From positions 482,638 through 546,637 of the forward strand of contig NZ_KK211309.1 of assembly GCF_000621585.1 (NCBI RefSeq): 64,000 bases of DNA, read 5' to 3'. This DNA comes from [Eubacterium] cellulosolvens LD2006. Its GTDB lineage: Bacteria; Bacillota; Clostridia; Lachnospirales; Lachnospiraceae. This document shows positions 35,355-44,150 of the stretch, piece by piece. The notes under the pieces are model-generated. The model was not told the origin of the DNA and did no database searches. It was given only the letters and a program-made list of their open reading frames with translations. The position numbers and the translations under genes are program-made. Numbering within the stretch: the first letter of the stretch is position 1; each line of letters starts with the position of its first letter.

Positions 35355-36320
35355 GTGGAGTTTGATTATTTTTACGGTAGAGGTACGGAGCTTTTTGCTT
35401 TTTACCAGATTCCGAAGATTCTGATTACGGATGAGAAATTTGCCGGAATCACAATGGATGCAAAACTTTTATACTCGCTGCTGTTGGATCGCTCATCTTT
35501 ATCGGCAAAAAATGGATGGTTAGACGAGGAAGGCCGGGTTTATATCTTTTATACCCCGGAGCAGATCATGTCTGATATGCATTGTGCCAATCAGAAAGCA
35601 ACAAAGCTCTTAAAAGAACTGGAGATCAAGGCCGGTTTAATTGAGCGACGAAAACAAGGACAAGGAAAACCAACCAGAATCTATGTGAAGGACTTTGCAA
35701 CCGGATTACACGGAGAGATGGGTTCCGATGCTCAGACTCATGAAAATCATGATTCTGAGACTCATGAAAAACATGACTCAAGAGATGTGAAAATCACAAG
35801 TCTGGACTCATGGAAATCATGCACTAATAATACTGATATAAGTCAAAAAGAGATTAGTAAGACTGATCTTATCTATCCATCAGAGGATGCAGCATTCCCG
35901 GAGAACAGAGTGGTGAGGATAAGAGAGAGGGATAAGAACAGTCCAATGAGTATTCGGAAAGAATATGAGGAGTATCTCAGAGAGAAGCTGAGTGTAGGAG
36001 TTTTACTTCAGAGTAATCCATACGAGGGACGCGGGATCAATGAGATTGTAGAGATTATGGTCGATGTGCTCTGCAGTACAGCCGAGACGATCCGGGTATC
36101 CGGAGAAGATAAGCCTGCGGAAGTCGTAAAGGCACAGTTCATGAAAATTGATTTTGGACATATGGAGTATATTCTGGACTGTTTTAGAAATCAGATCACT
36201 GATATTCGTAACGTAAAACAATATCTCATCGCGACAATTTATAATGCACCATTAACAATTGATCACTATTATACGGCCAAGGTCAGTTATGACTTGGCAC
36301 ATTGGGAGGGACATGCATAA
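35355..36320 (+). CDS. repA: Replication initiator RepA_N family protein
   Basis: A 321-residue plasmid/ICE-type initiator. The N-terminal winged-helix domain reads EFDYFYGRGTELFAFYQIPK, ITMDAKLLYSLLLDR and PEQIMSDMHCANQKATKLLKELE. The C-terminal half (about 200-315) matches the DUF6017 part seen in Tn1549-like elements. I chose GTG 35355 because AAGGAGG (35341-35347) is spaced 7 bases from it, while ATG 35349 is only one base away. parA follows directly. A block of short repeats lies inside the gene. Confidence 0.88.
   Translation: MEFDYFYGRGTELFAFYQIPKILITDEKFAGITMDAKLLYSLLLDRSSLSAKNGWLDEEGRVYIFYTPEQIMSDMHCANQKATKLLKELEIKAGLIERRKQGQGKPTRIYVKDFATGLHGEMGSDAQTHENHDSETHEKHDSRDVKITSLDSWKSCTNNTDISQKEISKTDLIYPSEDAAFPENRVVRIRERDKNSPMSIRKEYEEYLREKLSVGVLLQSNPYEGRGINEIVEIMVDVLCSTAETIRVSGEDKPAEVVKAQFMKIDFGHMEYILDCFRNQITDIRNVKQYLIATIYNAPLTIDHYYTAKVSYDLAHWEGHA
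35734..35825 (+). repeat. Iteron-like repeats inside repA
   Basis: Four imperfect units of about 22-25 bases, each based on GACTCATGAAAATCATG, lie in tandem; the first and second are near-palindromes. The same sequence occurs as a perfect palindrome at 38031. In RepA_N replicons iterons within the rep gene form the origin, so this may be oriV. Confidence 0.7.
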
Positions 36321-37124
36321 ATGAAAAAGCAAGCAACGATTATTGCTGTTGTAAACCAGAAGGGCGGCACAGCCAAAACGACGACTGTTGAAAATCTTGG
36401 TATTGGACTTGCAAGACAGGATAAAAGAGTTCTGCTGATAGACACAGATCCCCAGGCATCTCTGACAATCAGCCTGGGGTATCCGAGACCTGATGATCTG
36501 GAGCTGACACTCTCAGATCTTCTGAATGGAACGATCAGCGAAAATCCGGTGGCATTGGATGATGTGCTGATCCATCAGCAGGAAGGTATTGATTTGATTC
36601 CTTCAAACATATCACTGGCGGGACTGGAGGTCTCACTGGTGAATACAATGAACCGTGAGCGCATTCTGAAGCAGTTTCTGGAACCAATCAGAAAGTCCTA
36701 CGACTATATTCTTCTGGATTGTATGCCTAGTTTGGGCATGCTCACCGTTAATGCACTGGCTGCAGCCGATGCAACACTGGTTCCGGTTCAGGCTAACTAT
36801 TTATCAGCGAAGGGACTGGAACAGCTGCTTGGAACAATTAATCAGGTGAAGCGTCAGATTAATCCAAAGCTTTATATTGAAGGAATTCTAATCACCATGG
36901 TAGATGCAAGAACTAATTATGCCAAGGATATCAGTAAATTAATTCGTGAGACCTACAGTAATAAGATCAATGTGTTTAAGACAGAGATACCCAGATCTGT
37001 ACGTGCGGCTGAGACCAGTGCGGAGGGAAAGAGTATTTTTGCCCATGATCCGTCAGGAAAGGTGGCAGATGCATATGAGTCTTTATCACAGGAGGTACTG
37101 AAACATGACAAGAAGAAGTTCTAA
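36321..37124 (+). CDS. parA: ParA/Soj family partition ATPase
   Basis: The 267-residue ATPase has the deviant Walker A NQKGGTAKTTTVENLGIGL near residue 13, DTDPQASLTISLG near 41 and YDYILLDCMPSLGMLTVNAL near 125. ParA moves or segregates DNA together with ParB. It follows repA without a gap and overlaps parB by 20 bases. The set repA-parA-parB is the replication and partition module of a conjugative or plasmid-like element. Confidence 0.92.
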   Translation: MKKQATIIAVVNQKGGTAKTTTVENLGIGLARQDKRVLLIDTDPQASLTISLGYPRPDDLELTLSDLLNGTISENPVALDDVLIHQQEGIDLIPSNISLAGLEVSLVNTMNRERILKQFLEPIRKSYDYILLDCMPSLGMLTVNALAAADATLVPVQANYLSAKGLEQLLGTINQVKRQINPKLYIEGILITMVDARTNYAKDISKLIRETYSNKINVFKTEIPRSVRAAETSAEGKSIFAHDPSGKVADAYESLSQEVLKHDKKKF

Positions 37125-38013
37125 TATCAGCTTAAAGAGCTATGACGATATCTTTACAACAGAAGAGGCAAGACAGGAAACCGGTGAGCATGTGGTTATG
37201 ATACCGGTAAATCAAATTCATGAGTTTCATAATCATCCCTTCAAGGTACTGGATGATGAAGATATGAGAAAGACGGTAGATAGCATCCGTGAGTATGGCG
37301 TCCTGGTACCGGCTATTATCCGTCCGGATGGCAACGGTGAATATGAGATGATATCCGGTCATAGAAGACGGTATGCATCTATTCTGGCAGGAAAGGAAGA
37401 GATGCCTGCTATTGTCCGCGATATGGATGATGACACAGCCACGATCCTTATGGTGGATTCCAACCTGCAGCGAGAACATATTCTTCCGAGTGAGAGAGCT
37501 AAGGCCTACAAGATGAAGATGGAAGCTCTGAAGCATCAGGGAAAGCGTTCGGATTTAACTTCGTGCCAAGTTGGCACGAAGTTGCGTGCAGATGAAGAAC
37601 TGGCCAAGCAGACCGGCGAGAGTGCCCGGACGGTGCAGCGCTTTGTACGATTGAATAACCTGATACCTGAATTGCTGGATCTTGTGGATCAGAAGAAGAT
37701 TGCCTTTAATCCTGCCGTTGAATTGTCTTACCTTAAGCAGGAGGAGCAGGAAGCCTTCTTTGAGGCTATGGAACTGGCACAGACGACACCTTCCATATCA
37801 CAGGCACAGCGGCTGAAGAAAGCCAGCCAGGCAGGCTCATGTACACCTGAGCTTATGGAGAGCATTATGGATGAGGAAAAGAAAAATCCGTTGAACCGGG
37901 TTGTGTTTGATCGCAAAATTCTGCAGAGATACTTTCCGCAACAGACTTCATCACGAGAGATGGAGATACAGATCCTGCAGCTTCTGGAGCAGTGGTCAGG
38001 AATGAAGATATAA
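37105..38013 (+). CDS. parB: ParB-like DNA-binding partition protein
   Basis: The 302-residue ParB has the N-terminal ParB/Srx-like nuclease-like domain with VDSIREYGVLVPAIIR, YEMISGHRRRYASILAG (residues near 65-95) and MVDSNLQREHILPSERAKAY. The HTH lies near LAKQTGESARTVQRFVRLN (about 172-190). It binds parS-type sites and CTP in its class. A perfect 27-bp palindrome is in its coding sequence (37557) and another is just after its stop (38031). Confidence 0.92.
   Translation: MTRRSSNISLKSYDDIFTTEEARQETGEHVVMIPVNQIHEFHNHPFKVLDDEDMRKTVDSIREYGVLVPAIIRPDGNGEYEMISGHRRRYASILAGKEEMPAIVRDMDDDTATILMVDSNLQREHILPSERAKAYKMKMEALKHQGKRSDLTSCQVGTKLRADEELAKQTGESARTVQRFVRLNNLIPELLDLVDQKKIAFNPAVELSYLKQEEQEAFFEAMELAQTTPSISQAQRLKKASQAGSCTPELMESIMDEEKKNPLNRVVFDRKILQRYFPQQTSSREMEIQILQLLEQWSGMKI
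37557..37583. promoter_or_regulatory. Perfect 27-bp palindrome inside parB
   Basis: AACTTCGTGCCA (37557-37568), spacer AGT and TGGCACGAAGTT (37572-37583) form a perfect inverted repeat with 12-base arms. It is located within parB and may be a partition-type site; this is inference. Confidence 0.55.
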
Positions 38014-38030
38014 GAGAATTGCTCATGATT

Positions 38031-38057
38031 CCAGACTCATGAAAATCATGAGTCTGG
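38031..38057. promoter_or_regulatory. Perfect 27-bp palindrome after parB
   Basis: CCAGACTCATGA (38031-38042), spacer AAA and TCATGAGTCTGG (38046-38057). It has the same 12-3-12 layout as the palindrome inside parB and the same sequence as the repeats inside repA. No T-run follows, so it is not a terminator. Confidence 0.6.
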
Positions 38058-38106
38058 GATTTCGAGAATATCCATGTCAGAAATGCTGACATTTTATTAA
38101 AAGGCG

Positions 38107-38250
38107 CGGAGCTTCCGACCGAGCATCCTTGCTTCCCTGGAACGTTTCAAGAACGAATCGGCGGAGCAGGACTGGCAACGCAGATCCCTGCGGGAGGCCG
38201 TAAAAGACCGGGAGCGGATCCCGGGACGGGGTCGGAAGAAAAGCCGGTAA
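38107..38250 (+). pseudogene. C-terminal remnant of a mobilization-type protein
   Basis: A frame without a start reads SFRPSILASLERFKNES, then EQDWQRRSLREAVKDRE, and ends GRGRKKSR-stop. It is basic, GC-rich and unlike its AT-rich surroundings. The tail looks like the end of a relaxase or other mobile-element protein, but I cannot name it firmly. Confidence 0.35.
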
Positions 38251-38564
38251 ACAAAGTTGGTTCCTGTCCGCTTTTTGGGGCACCGGAGCCCGCGTAAAAA
38301 GAGGCTTCAAAACAGCAGAACAGGGGTGGGCGGTAAAATATATCGTCTGCCCCTAGTTTCACGGTCAAAAAAGCAGACGGTTTTGTACAGATAGGCTCGA
38401 TATTGTTTTGTTGTAATAATGTACGATAATGATAATATAATTGGTAAAAGCGTACATAAAATCAACTTGACAAGACTATGATCCAATGATAAGTTAAAAA
38501 TATGTACAAGAATAACGTAATATGGTGCAAAACCTGACAAATAATTAACTTCGTGGGCGAGAAT
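38251..38564. other. AT-rich intergenic region before abiE
   Basis: No gene is supported. It starts GC-rich near the remnant and becomes strongly AT-rich after 38340. TTGACA at 38467-38472 is followed by TAAGTT after 17 bases, a weak promoter candidate for abiE. Several GTACA-type words recur (38390-38515). Confidence 0.4.
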
Positions 38565-39332
38565 ATGAATTTGTATTATGAACTGCTGCAGTATCCGGTT
38601 TTTTCTATGAAAGAAGTAGAGACTCTATATGCAAGTGAACGCACGGCAAGAGCTGCATTGGGAAAACTCCTGAAGGGGAACATGGTATTAAAAATCCGGA
38701 ATGGATTATATACGTGTGTGAGCGGGGAAAATGGCGGACCAGTGGCGAACAGATTTCAAGTGGCCAGTGCTATCACGCCATCTTCCTATGTATCCCATCA
38801 TACCGCTTTTGAGTATTATGGAACTGCCGAGCAGGTCTTCTATGAGGTCTACGTTGGCTCGGAGACACGTTTTCATGACTTTGAATTTGATGGATACAAC
38901 TATCATTATGTTAAAGAGTGGGTGAAGGACGGTATAACATCTCCGGAATTTAGTGGTGGTGTGAGAATAACGGATAAGGAACGGACGATCGTAGATTCTA
39001 TAAAGGATATCAATCTTATTGCGGGACTGGAAGAAGTACTTTCGTGTTTAACGTCAGTGAACGGTATTGATGAGAAAAAAATGCTAAACTATCTGGCTGA
39101 ATATGACAGTGCTTTTTTGTATCAGAAGACCGGTTTTATTTTTAGTGTATATCAGACAGAACTAGGCACAACTGATGATTTTATAAAAATGTGCAGGGAT
39201 AAGAGCGGTAATTCAAAGCGATATCTGACAAACGGTATAAGTGAGCCCGGTTATTCAGGAGAATGGAAACTGGTTTATCCAAAGAATATGAAGCATATGA
39301 AGAATGGAGGGATAGAGGATGCCGCAATATAA
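38565..39332 (+). CDS. AbiEi family antitoxin (type IV toxin-antitoxin)
   Basis: The 255-residue protein has an N-terminal winged-helix domain (YPVFSMKEVETLYASERTAR, AALGKLLKGNMVLKIRNGLY) and the AbiEi C-terminal domain (SYVSHHTAFEYYGTAEQ, ITDKERTIVDSIKD). It represses its own promoter and neutralises the AbiEii toxin without tight binding. It overlaps the toxin gene by 14 bases. An in-frame GTG at 38553 is an alternative start; neither start has a strong ribosome site. Confidence 0.85.
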   Translation: MNLYYELLQYPVFSMKEVETLYASERTARAALGKLLKGNMVLKIRNGLYTCVSGENGGPVANRFQVASAITPSSYVSHHTAFEYYGTAEQVFYEVYVGSETRFHDFEFDGYNYHYVKEWVKDGITSPEFSGGVRITDKERTIVDSIKDINLIAGLEEVLSCLTSVNGIDEKKMLNYLAEYDSAFLYQKTGFIFSVYQTELGTTDDFIKMCRDKSGNSKRYLTNGISEPGYSGEWKLVYPKNMKHMKNGGIEDAAI

Positions 39333-40257
39333 CAGAAGAGAGCTTGATGCAAGGGCACGGGAATGCGGATTTAATCGCGATACATTTGAGAAGGTTCTGC
39401 GTTTGAAAACAATCCTTGATTTCCTGAATACACAGGAATATATGCGTGAACATTTGTTGTTGAAGGGTGGGACTGCCATTAATCTGACAGTTTTTAACCT
39501 TCCTAGATTATCTGTTGATATTGATCTGGATTTTATCCCGAATCTGACAAGAGAAGAGATGGTAAACGAAAGAGAGCGACTGACAGAAATCTTGAAGAAA
39601 TATATGTCAGAACAGGGGTATTTTCTTTCGGATTCGTCAAGATTTAGCCACAGCCTGGACGCATTCCACTATAACTACGTGAATGCAGCTGGCAATAAAG
39701 ATATGATCAAAATAGAGATTAACTATTCTCTGAGAACGCATGTACTTCCGGCAGAGGATAGAGTTTTTGTGACAGATGCTTTCGGAAATCCGATAACGGT
39801 CAGAGCGGTAGCGGCTATGGAAATATTCGCGGCAAAAACCAACGCTTTGTTAAGCAGAGCCGCTGGGAGGGATTTGTATGACTTCTGCAACATGGTTGAC
39901 ATGAAGTTTTTTTCAGGTGAAGAGGATCTGTTCAGAAAATGTATTATTTTCTATGCGACGATCTCTGCAAAAGAAGTGAACAGAGATTTCGATACATCCG
40001 CCATAGACAGTCTTCCCTTTTCAAAAATAAAATCGGATTTGTTCCCGGTTCTGGCTGTGAAGGATAAGTTTGATCTTGACGGGAAGAAACAACAGGCGAA
40101 GGAGTACATTGCATCGCTTATGAGGCCGACAGAAGCAGAAATGGAGTATATGGAAAGGTTTATAGCAAAGGAATATAAACCGGAGTTGCTTTTTGAGGAT
40201 GATGAAATCACAGAACGGATCCGAAATCATCCGATGGCGTTGTGGAAATGCAAATGA
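39319..40257 (+). CDS. AbiEii/AbiGii family nucleotidyltransferase toxin
   Basis: A 312-residue nucleotidyltransferase-fold toxin. The catalytic motifs are HLLLKGGTAINLTVF and RLSVDIDLDFIP (the Asp-x-Asp metal site near residues 72-74). The conserved C-terminal block is KTNALLSRAAGRDLYDFCNM. AbiEii toxins halt growth, some by adding nucleotides to tRNA, and abort phage infection. Its 3' end is directly fused to the recombinase remnant that follows. Confidence 0.9.
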   Translation: MPQYNRRELDARARECGFNRDTFEKVLRLKTILDFLNTQEYMREHLLLKGGTAINLTVFNLPRLSVDIDLDFIPNLTREEMVNERERLTEILKKYMSEQGYFLSDSSRFSHSLDAFHYNYVNAAGNKDMIKIEINYSLRTHVLPAEDRVFVTDAFGNPITVRAVAAMEIFAAKTNALLSRAAGRDLYDFCNMVDMKFFSGEEDLFRKCIIFYATISAKEVNRDFDTSAIDSLPFSKIKSDLFPVLAVKDKFDLDGKKQQAKEYIASLMRPTEAEMEYMERFIAKEYKPELLFEDDEITERIRNHPMALWKCK

Positions 40258-41230
40258 TATCCTGGCAAAACGAGGGAAATGTCGTAGTAACGCACGACTG
40301 AAGAAGGACGAGTACAGAACACTTTATACCAACAAGTACGCCTTCAGCTGCAAATGTAGATGTGGTTTCTGTGGAGCAACTTTGACCAGAAGAACCTGGC
40401 ATGGAGGTAAATATAAGAAAATATTTTGGCTTTGTATTACAGCTTCTAGGACGGGAAAGAAGAATTGCCCTAATTGTAAGGCGGTTACAGAAGAAGTCCT
40501 GATGAGTGCATTTGTGGAGTCCTACAAGCTGATGACTCGTGATCATAAGGATGTCCTTGATGAATTCTTGGAGAGAGTAGAAGCAACACTCAGTGATAAT
40601 GATGTTCTGAAGCAAATTGAGAAGGAAAAAGATAAGCTTAAGGATATGAGCTATAAGCTTAATAACCTTCTCGATATGCATCTTGAGGGAAAGATTGACT
40701 TTGAGACTTTCGAGAAAAAGAGAAATTCCCTTCAACAGCAGATCGAAGAAAAGAAAACGGAGATTGGAGCGTTAGAAGATATAGGAAATACAAAGCTTGA
40801 TCTTGAGAGCCGTGTAGCCTTCATGAGAGAAAAATTGGTCCAAAACGATACTATAAAAGAATTTGACCGTCAAGTATTTGAGAGTATTGTGGATTATGTT
40901 GTCATTGGAGGTTATAATGATGAAGGAAATGCTGATCCGTCGATGATAACGTTTGTTTATCGGACAGGATTCAAGGACCGTAAAAATGGAGATCATTTTA
41001 AACCGGCGAGGCTGAATGCCTCTAAGAAACATACCGGTTCTGGCAGTTCTGCAACGAAAGCATGCCAGGGTGATGATACTCGTCTGGAAGACTCATCTGA
41101 TATCTATTCTGGTTTGCAGTCACTTACCACAGACGACTGCAACGTTTTGCAGCCAAACAAAACATCCGATGCACGTCGAGACGGTGGTCTGTCTGAGCAA
41201 CAAAAATGCAAAGCCAAGGGACTAGTATAG
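40241..41230 (+). pseudogene. Serine recombinase C-terminal remnant
   Basis: In a frame that runs through the AbiEii stop, residues NANDILAKRGKCRSN lead into the zinc ribbon FSCKCRCGFCGATLTRR ... CITASRTGKKNCPNC, then a coiled coil (about residues 125-210) and VFESIVDYVVIGG. This is the C-terminal half of a large serine recombinase; the resolvase domain and most of the recombinase domain are gone. The frame ends after the right attachment-like site. It is probably the remnant of the integrase of the second element. Confidence 0.75.
41172..41225 (+). other. Right rlmD 3'-end fragment (probable attachment site)
   Basis: In a frame different from the recombinase remnant, MHVETVVCLSNKNAKPRD is encoded and stops at TAG 41223. 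This equals the usual end of RlmD and is read as the original 3' end of the host gene, displaced by insertion. The GAGAC core is at 41178-41182. Confidence 0.6.
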
Positions 41231-41311
41231 CCGCCGAATGCTTGTCTGATGCGTGCTATTCGGGCAAGCAGGCAAGTATTTGGTCGAGTTATTTAAGAAC
41301 AGCTATACTAG
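41222..41311. repeat. Dispersed hairpin repeat, copy 5, with terminal inverted repeats
   Basis: A 90-bp element bounded by CTAGTATAGC (41222-41231) and its exact complement GCTATACTAG (41302-41311). The right half contains GGTCGAGTTATT and CAGCTATACT as in the other copies. The left half, GAATGCTTGTCTGATGCG, is the reverse complement of the CAGACAAGCATTC stretch of copy 4. It begins on the last bases of the right attachment site. Confidence 0.7.
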
Positions 41312-41419
41312 GATGAAATCGGCACAAATGCTGAGAATTCGTACAGATTAAGAATGATGGTGTGAAGGAAAAGTTACTTATTCTACATGAACGATGTTTC
41401 AATTCTGGGGGGATAGAAA

Positions 41420-42706
41420 ATGAATATTAATTACGAATACCTTCGACCTTTAAAAGCCAAAGTCTTGGAACAATGGCACTGTCAGTTTTCTTTTAAGGAT
41501 GATTTAGACGCTCCTGTTTTTTATGATGCTACAATACTGCCGCTGCGACGTGTTGAGGGGGATCATTTACTCTTTGGTCGGGGCGGTGTATTGGATTCTG
41601 AAAACGCATACATTCGTGTTTCAGCGATAGAAGGGAGGGTCCAATATGCGTATAATCCTTCTTCGGTGGAACGAAAAGATGAAGTAGTAGTTTATTGCGG
41701 ATATTTGGCGCCCCAGTGGGGACACTTCTTAATTGAGTCAGCTGCAAGACTGTGGTATTTTCTGCGTGACGATAAACGGATCGACAAATATGTCTTTTTT
41801 GTTGAAGAGAACGCAAACCGAACAGTCGATGGGAATTATAAAGAGTTTTTTGAACTGTTAGGAATATGGGACAAGATAGAAATAATTCGTAAGGCGACCC
41901 GGTATAAAGCTGTTGTGATACCGGAATTAGGATACAACAGGGAGCGCTATTATTCCAATGCATACAAAGATGTTTTTTTCCGGATTAGCGAGAACATCCG
42001 TGTTCAGCCCGATTGGAAACCATCTAAAAAAATATATTTTAGCAGGAGCAAGCTTAAAGGTGTAAATAAGAAAGAATTCGGCCTGGAAATGCTGGATGAT
42101 TACTTTTTAAAGAACGGGTATGAGCTGTTATTTCCGGAGAAGATGAGTTTGTCGGAATTGATTTTTAAAATGAACCATGCGGAGAGTATTGCTTCCCTGT
42201 CCGGTTCATTACCACATAATCTTTTGTTTACCAATGATGGCAAAGAGTTAATTATTATTGAAAGAAATGTTCTTAATAATGAAATACAGGCTGAGATTAA
42301 TAACATGAAAGATTTGAATGTTACGTATATTGACGCTAATCTTCCGATTTATTCAATCAATCTGGGCTGGGGGCCGTTTATTATGGCATATGATGGACCT
42401 CTAAAGGAGTATACGGAAAAGAATGGTCTGTTACCTCCTTCACAGGAGTACATCGAAAGAAGATATATGAACAAGCTGTTTGTCAAGTATATGAAAGCTT
42501 ACGAGAAAGAATACCGTTACAAATGGTATCTGGATGACTGGGCAATTAAATATACGGATTATCTTCGGGAAGGATATGCTGCCGGTTTCAACTATTATCA
42601 GGATTATTTATCAGGTTTAAGGCCTTTCCTGTTCAGGCATTTATTTATGGTTCATTACTGGAAAAAAGGTGTAAAGCGCATGTTGGGAAAACTGCATCTA
42701 ATGTAG
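41420..42706 (+). CDS. Glycosyltransferase family 61 (DUF563) protein
   Basis: The 428-residue protein contains the family features YCGYLAPQWGHFLIESAARL near residue 93, KKIYFSRSKLKGVNKKEFG near 197, and a block from LFPEKMSLSELIFKMNHAESI to SGSLPHNLLFTNDGKE near 236-270, typical of GT61 enzymes that add sugars to glycans. No membrane segment is evident. It has no glycan partners here and its base usage is AT-richer than the flanking core genes, so it may be an acquired cell-surface gene. A GGGGGGATAG ribosome site precedes ATG. Confidence 0.8.
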   Translation: MNINYEYLRPLKAKVLEQWHCQFSFKDDLDAPVFYDATILPLRRVEGDHLLFGRGGVLDSENAYIRVSAIEGRVQYAYNPSSVERKDEVVVYCGYLAPQWGHFLIESAARLWYFLRDDKRIDKYVFFVEENANRTVDGNYKEFFELLGIWDKIEIIRKATRYKAVVIPELGYNRERYYSNAYKDVFFRISENIRVQPDWKPSKKIYFSRSKLKGVNKKEFGLEMLDDYFLKNGYELLFPEKMSLSELIFKMNHAESIASLSGSLPHNLLFTNDGKELIIIERNVLNNEIQAEINNMKDLNVTYIDANLPIYSINLGWGPFIMAYDGPLKEYTEKNGLLPPSQEYIERRYMNKLFVKYMKAYEKEYRYKWYLDDWAIKYTDYLREGYAAGFNYYQDYLSGLRPFLFRHLFMVHYWKKGVKRMLGKLHLM

Positions 42707-42844
42707 TTGTTATTAATTTATCCTTTATCTCATCTATTTAATATTATATAATAATATTGGATGTATATTAAGATATTTGGTATTCGGAGACTGAATGCTT
42801 GTCGCGAGGATACACAAATCTGGATGAAGACGGAGGTGAATCGG

Positions 42845-43222
42845 ATGGGATTCTGGTGGTTGATGTTGATGTGTGATTCAATTACGCCGCTTTTGATGAT
42901 CTTTGCCGGGAGAATGATGTGGAAGCATTGTTCGGAGGGGATCAGTCGTGTTGTGGGATACCGGTCGAGCCGCTCCATGAAAAATCTGGATACCTGGAAG
43001 TTTGCCCAGGAATACTGCGGCAAAACCTGGTGGCTGCTCGGGTTCATTATGCTCGTCCCTTCCGTGCTGGTTCATATTCCCTTCTATCACAGTGGAAATA
43101 ATGTGATCGGAACGTTCGGTTGTGTCCTTGTACTTATCCAATGTCTTGTCCTCCTGGTTTCGCTGATTCCGACGGAAGCAGCCCTTGAAAAGACTTTCGA
43201 TGAGGACGGGCTTCGACGTTGA
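42845..43222 (+). CDS. SdpI family membrane protein
   Basis: The 125-residue protein has about three membrane segments and the SdpI core VVGYRSSRSMKNLDTWKFAQEY followed by CGKTWWLLGF (given in parts). SdpI gives immunity to the SdpC toxin in B. subtilis; in other organisms it is simply a membrane protein of unknown role. ATG 42845 follows GGAGGTGAATC; the in-frame ATG at 42761 has no such site. No sdpC or sdpR gene is nearby. Confidence 0.75.
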   Translation: MGFWWLMLMCDSITPLLMIFAGRMMWKHCSEGISRVVGYRSSRSMKNLDTWKFAQEYCGKTWWLLGFIMLVPSVLVHIPFYHSGNNVIGTFGCVLVLIQCLVLLVSLIPTEAALEKTFDEDGLRR

Positions 43223-43298
43223 GGTCCGGGGGAGATGAAGTTCGCCTGCGGACTTTGATCCAATGTAGTTGTAGTAATTAAGAAGTGAAAGAAGTAGT

Positions 43299-44027
43299 AT
43301 GAAGAAACAAAGGAAAAAACACCTGTGGCTGATCCCGCTGGTCCTTCTTGTGGCGCTGATTGGCGGGTTCTTTGTGTACACAGGAGATTATTATCATGCT
43401 TCCGCGTCCGCGGAAGCGGCGATGCAGTCGGATCAGAGTGTTCGCGTCGTCCGGACGGAATATGGTTGGCTGTTCGACGGCGATTCGACAAAGGACGCGC
43501 TGATTTTTTATCCGGGAGGAAAAGTGGAAACCTCCGCGTATGCTCCATTGTGCAGGAGAATTGCTGAGAGAGACATGGATGTGTGTCTTGTGGATATGCC
43601 ATTCCGGCTTGCTTTTTTTGACATGGATTCTGCCGACAAGATCATCCGCACCGGAGACTATGAACGCTGGTATCTGGCCGGTCACTCCCTCGGCGGCGTG
43701 GCCGCGTCCTATTATGCGGCGGAGAACGGAGATAAGCTCGCAGGTCTTATCCTTCTGGCGTCCTATCCTCCGAAGAAACTGGACAAAGGTCTGCCGACCG
43801 TTCTGATTCACGGTTCGGAGGATAAGGTTCTCAAAATGGATCGCTACCGGGAAAATGCCGGCAACCTGCCGCCTGGCGCGACGGAATATGTGATCCGGGG
43901 AGGAAATCATGCGAGGTTCGGCTCTTACGGCGATCAGGACGGAGACGGGAAGGCGTTGATTACCGAAGAGCAGCAGATGCAGGAGACGGTGGATCAGATA
44001 GAGCGGTTGAAGCTATGGAACCGGTGA
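43299..44027 (+). CDS. Membrane-anchored alpha/beta hydrolase
   Basis: A 242-residue protein with a basic N-terminus and one membrane segment (about residues 8-27), then an alpha/beta-hydrolase domain. The nucleophile elbow GHSLGG is at about residues 129-134 and the acid/base region is IHGSEDKVLKMDRY and GGNHARFGSYGDQDGDG. Oriented outward. Substrate unknown. Followed by a strong terminator. Confidence 0.82.
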   Translation: MKKQRKKHLWLIPLVLLVALIGGFFVYTGDYYHASASAEAAMQSDQSVRVVRTEYGWLFDGDSTKDALIFYPGGKVETSAYAPLCRRIAERDMDVCLVDMPFRLAFFDMDSADKIIRTGDYERWYLAGHSLGGVAASYYAAENGDKLAGLILLASYPPKKLDKGLPTVLIHGSEDKVLKMDRYRENAGNLPPGATEYVIRGGNHARFGSYGDQDGDGKALITEEQQMQETVDQIERLKLWNR

Positions 44028-44150
44028 GAGAACTTCCGGTTACCGGCGTTTGACAAGGTTGAAAGAAGCCTGCAACATCCCGTGTGCGTATGAGTCACAG
44101 ATATTCCGCAGGAAACTCTAACACAGGGAAAGGCCAGTTGAATATTGATG

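Noticed and set aside
38077..38368. Minus-strand small frames after parB
   Set aside because: They oppose the GC-rich remnant and have no start signals or recognisable residues.
41016..41225. A 69-residue gene ending in the rlmD-like tail
   Set aside because: Most of it overlaps the recombinase remnant in another frame; only the last 18 codons have meaning, as an attachment-site trace.
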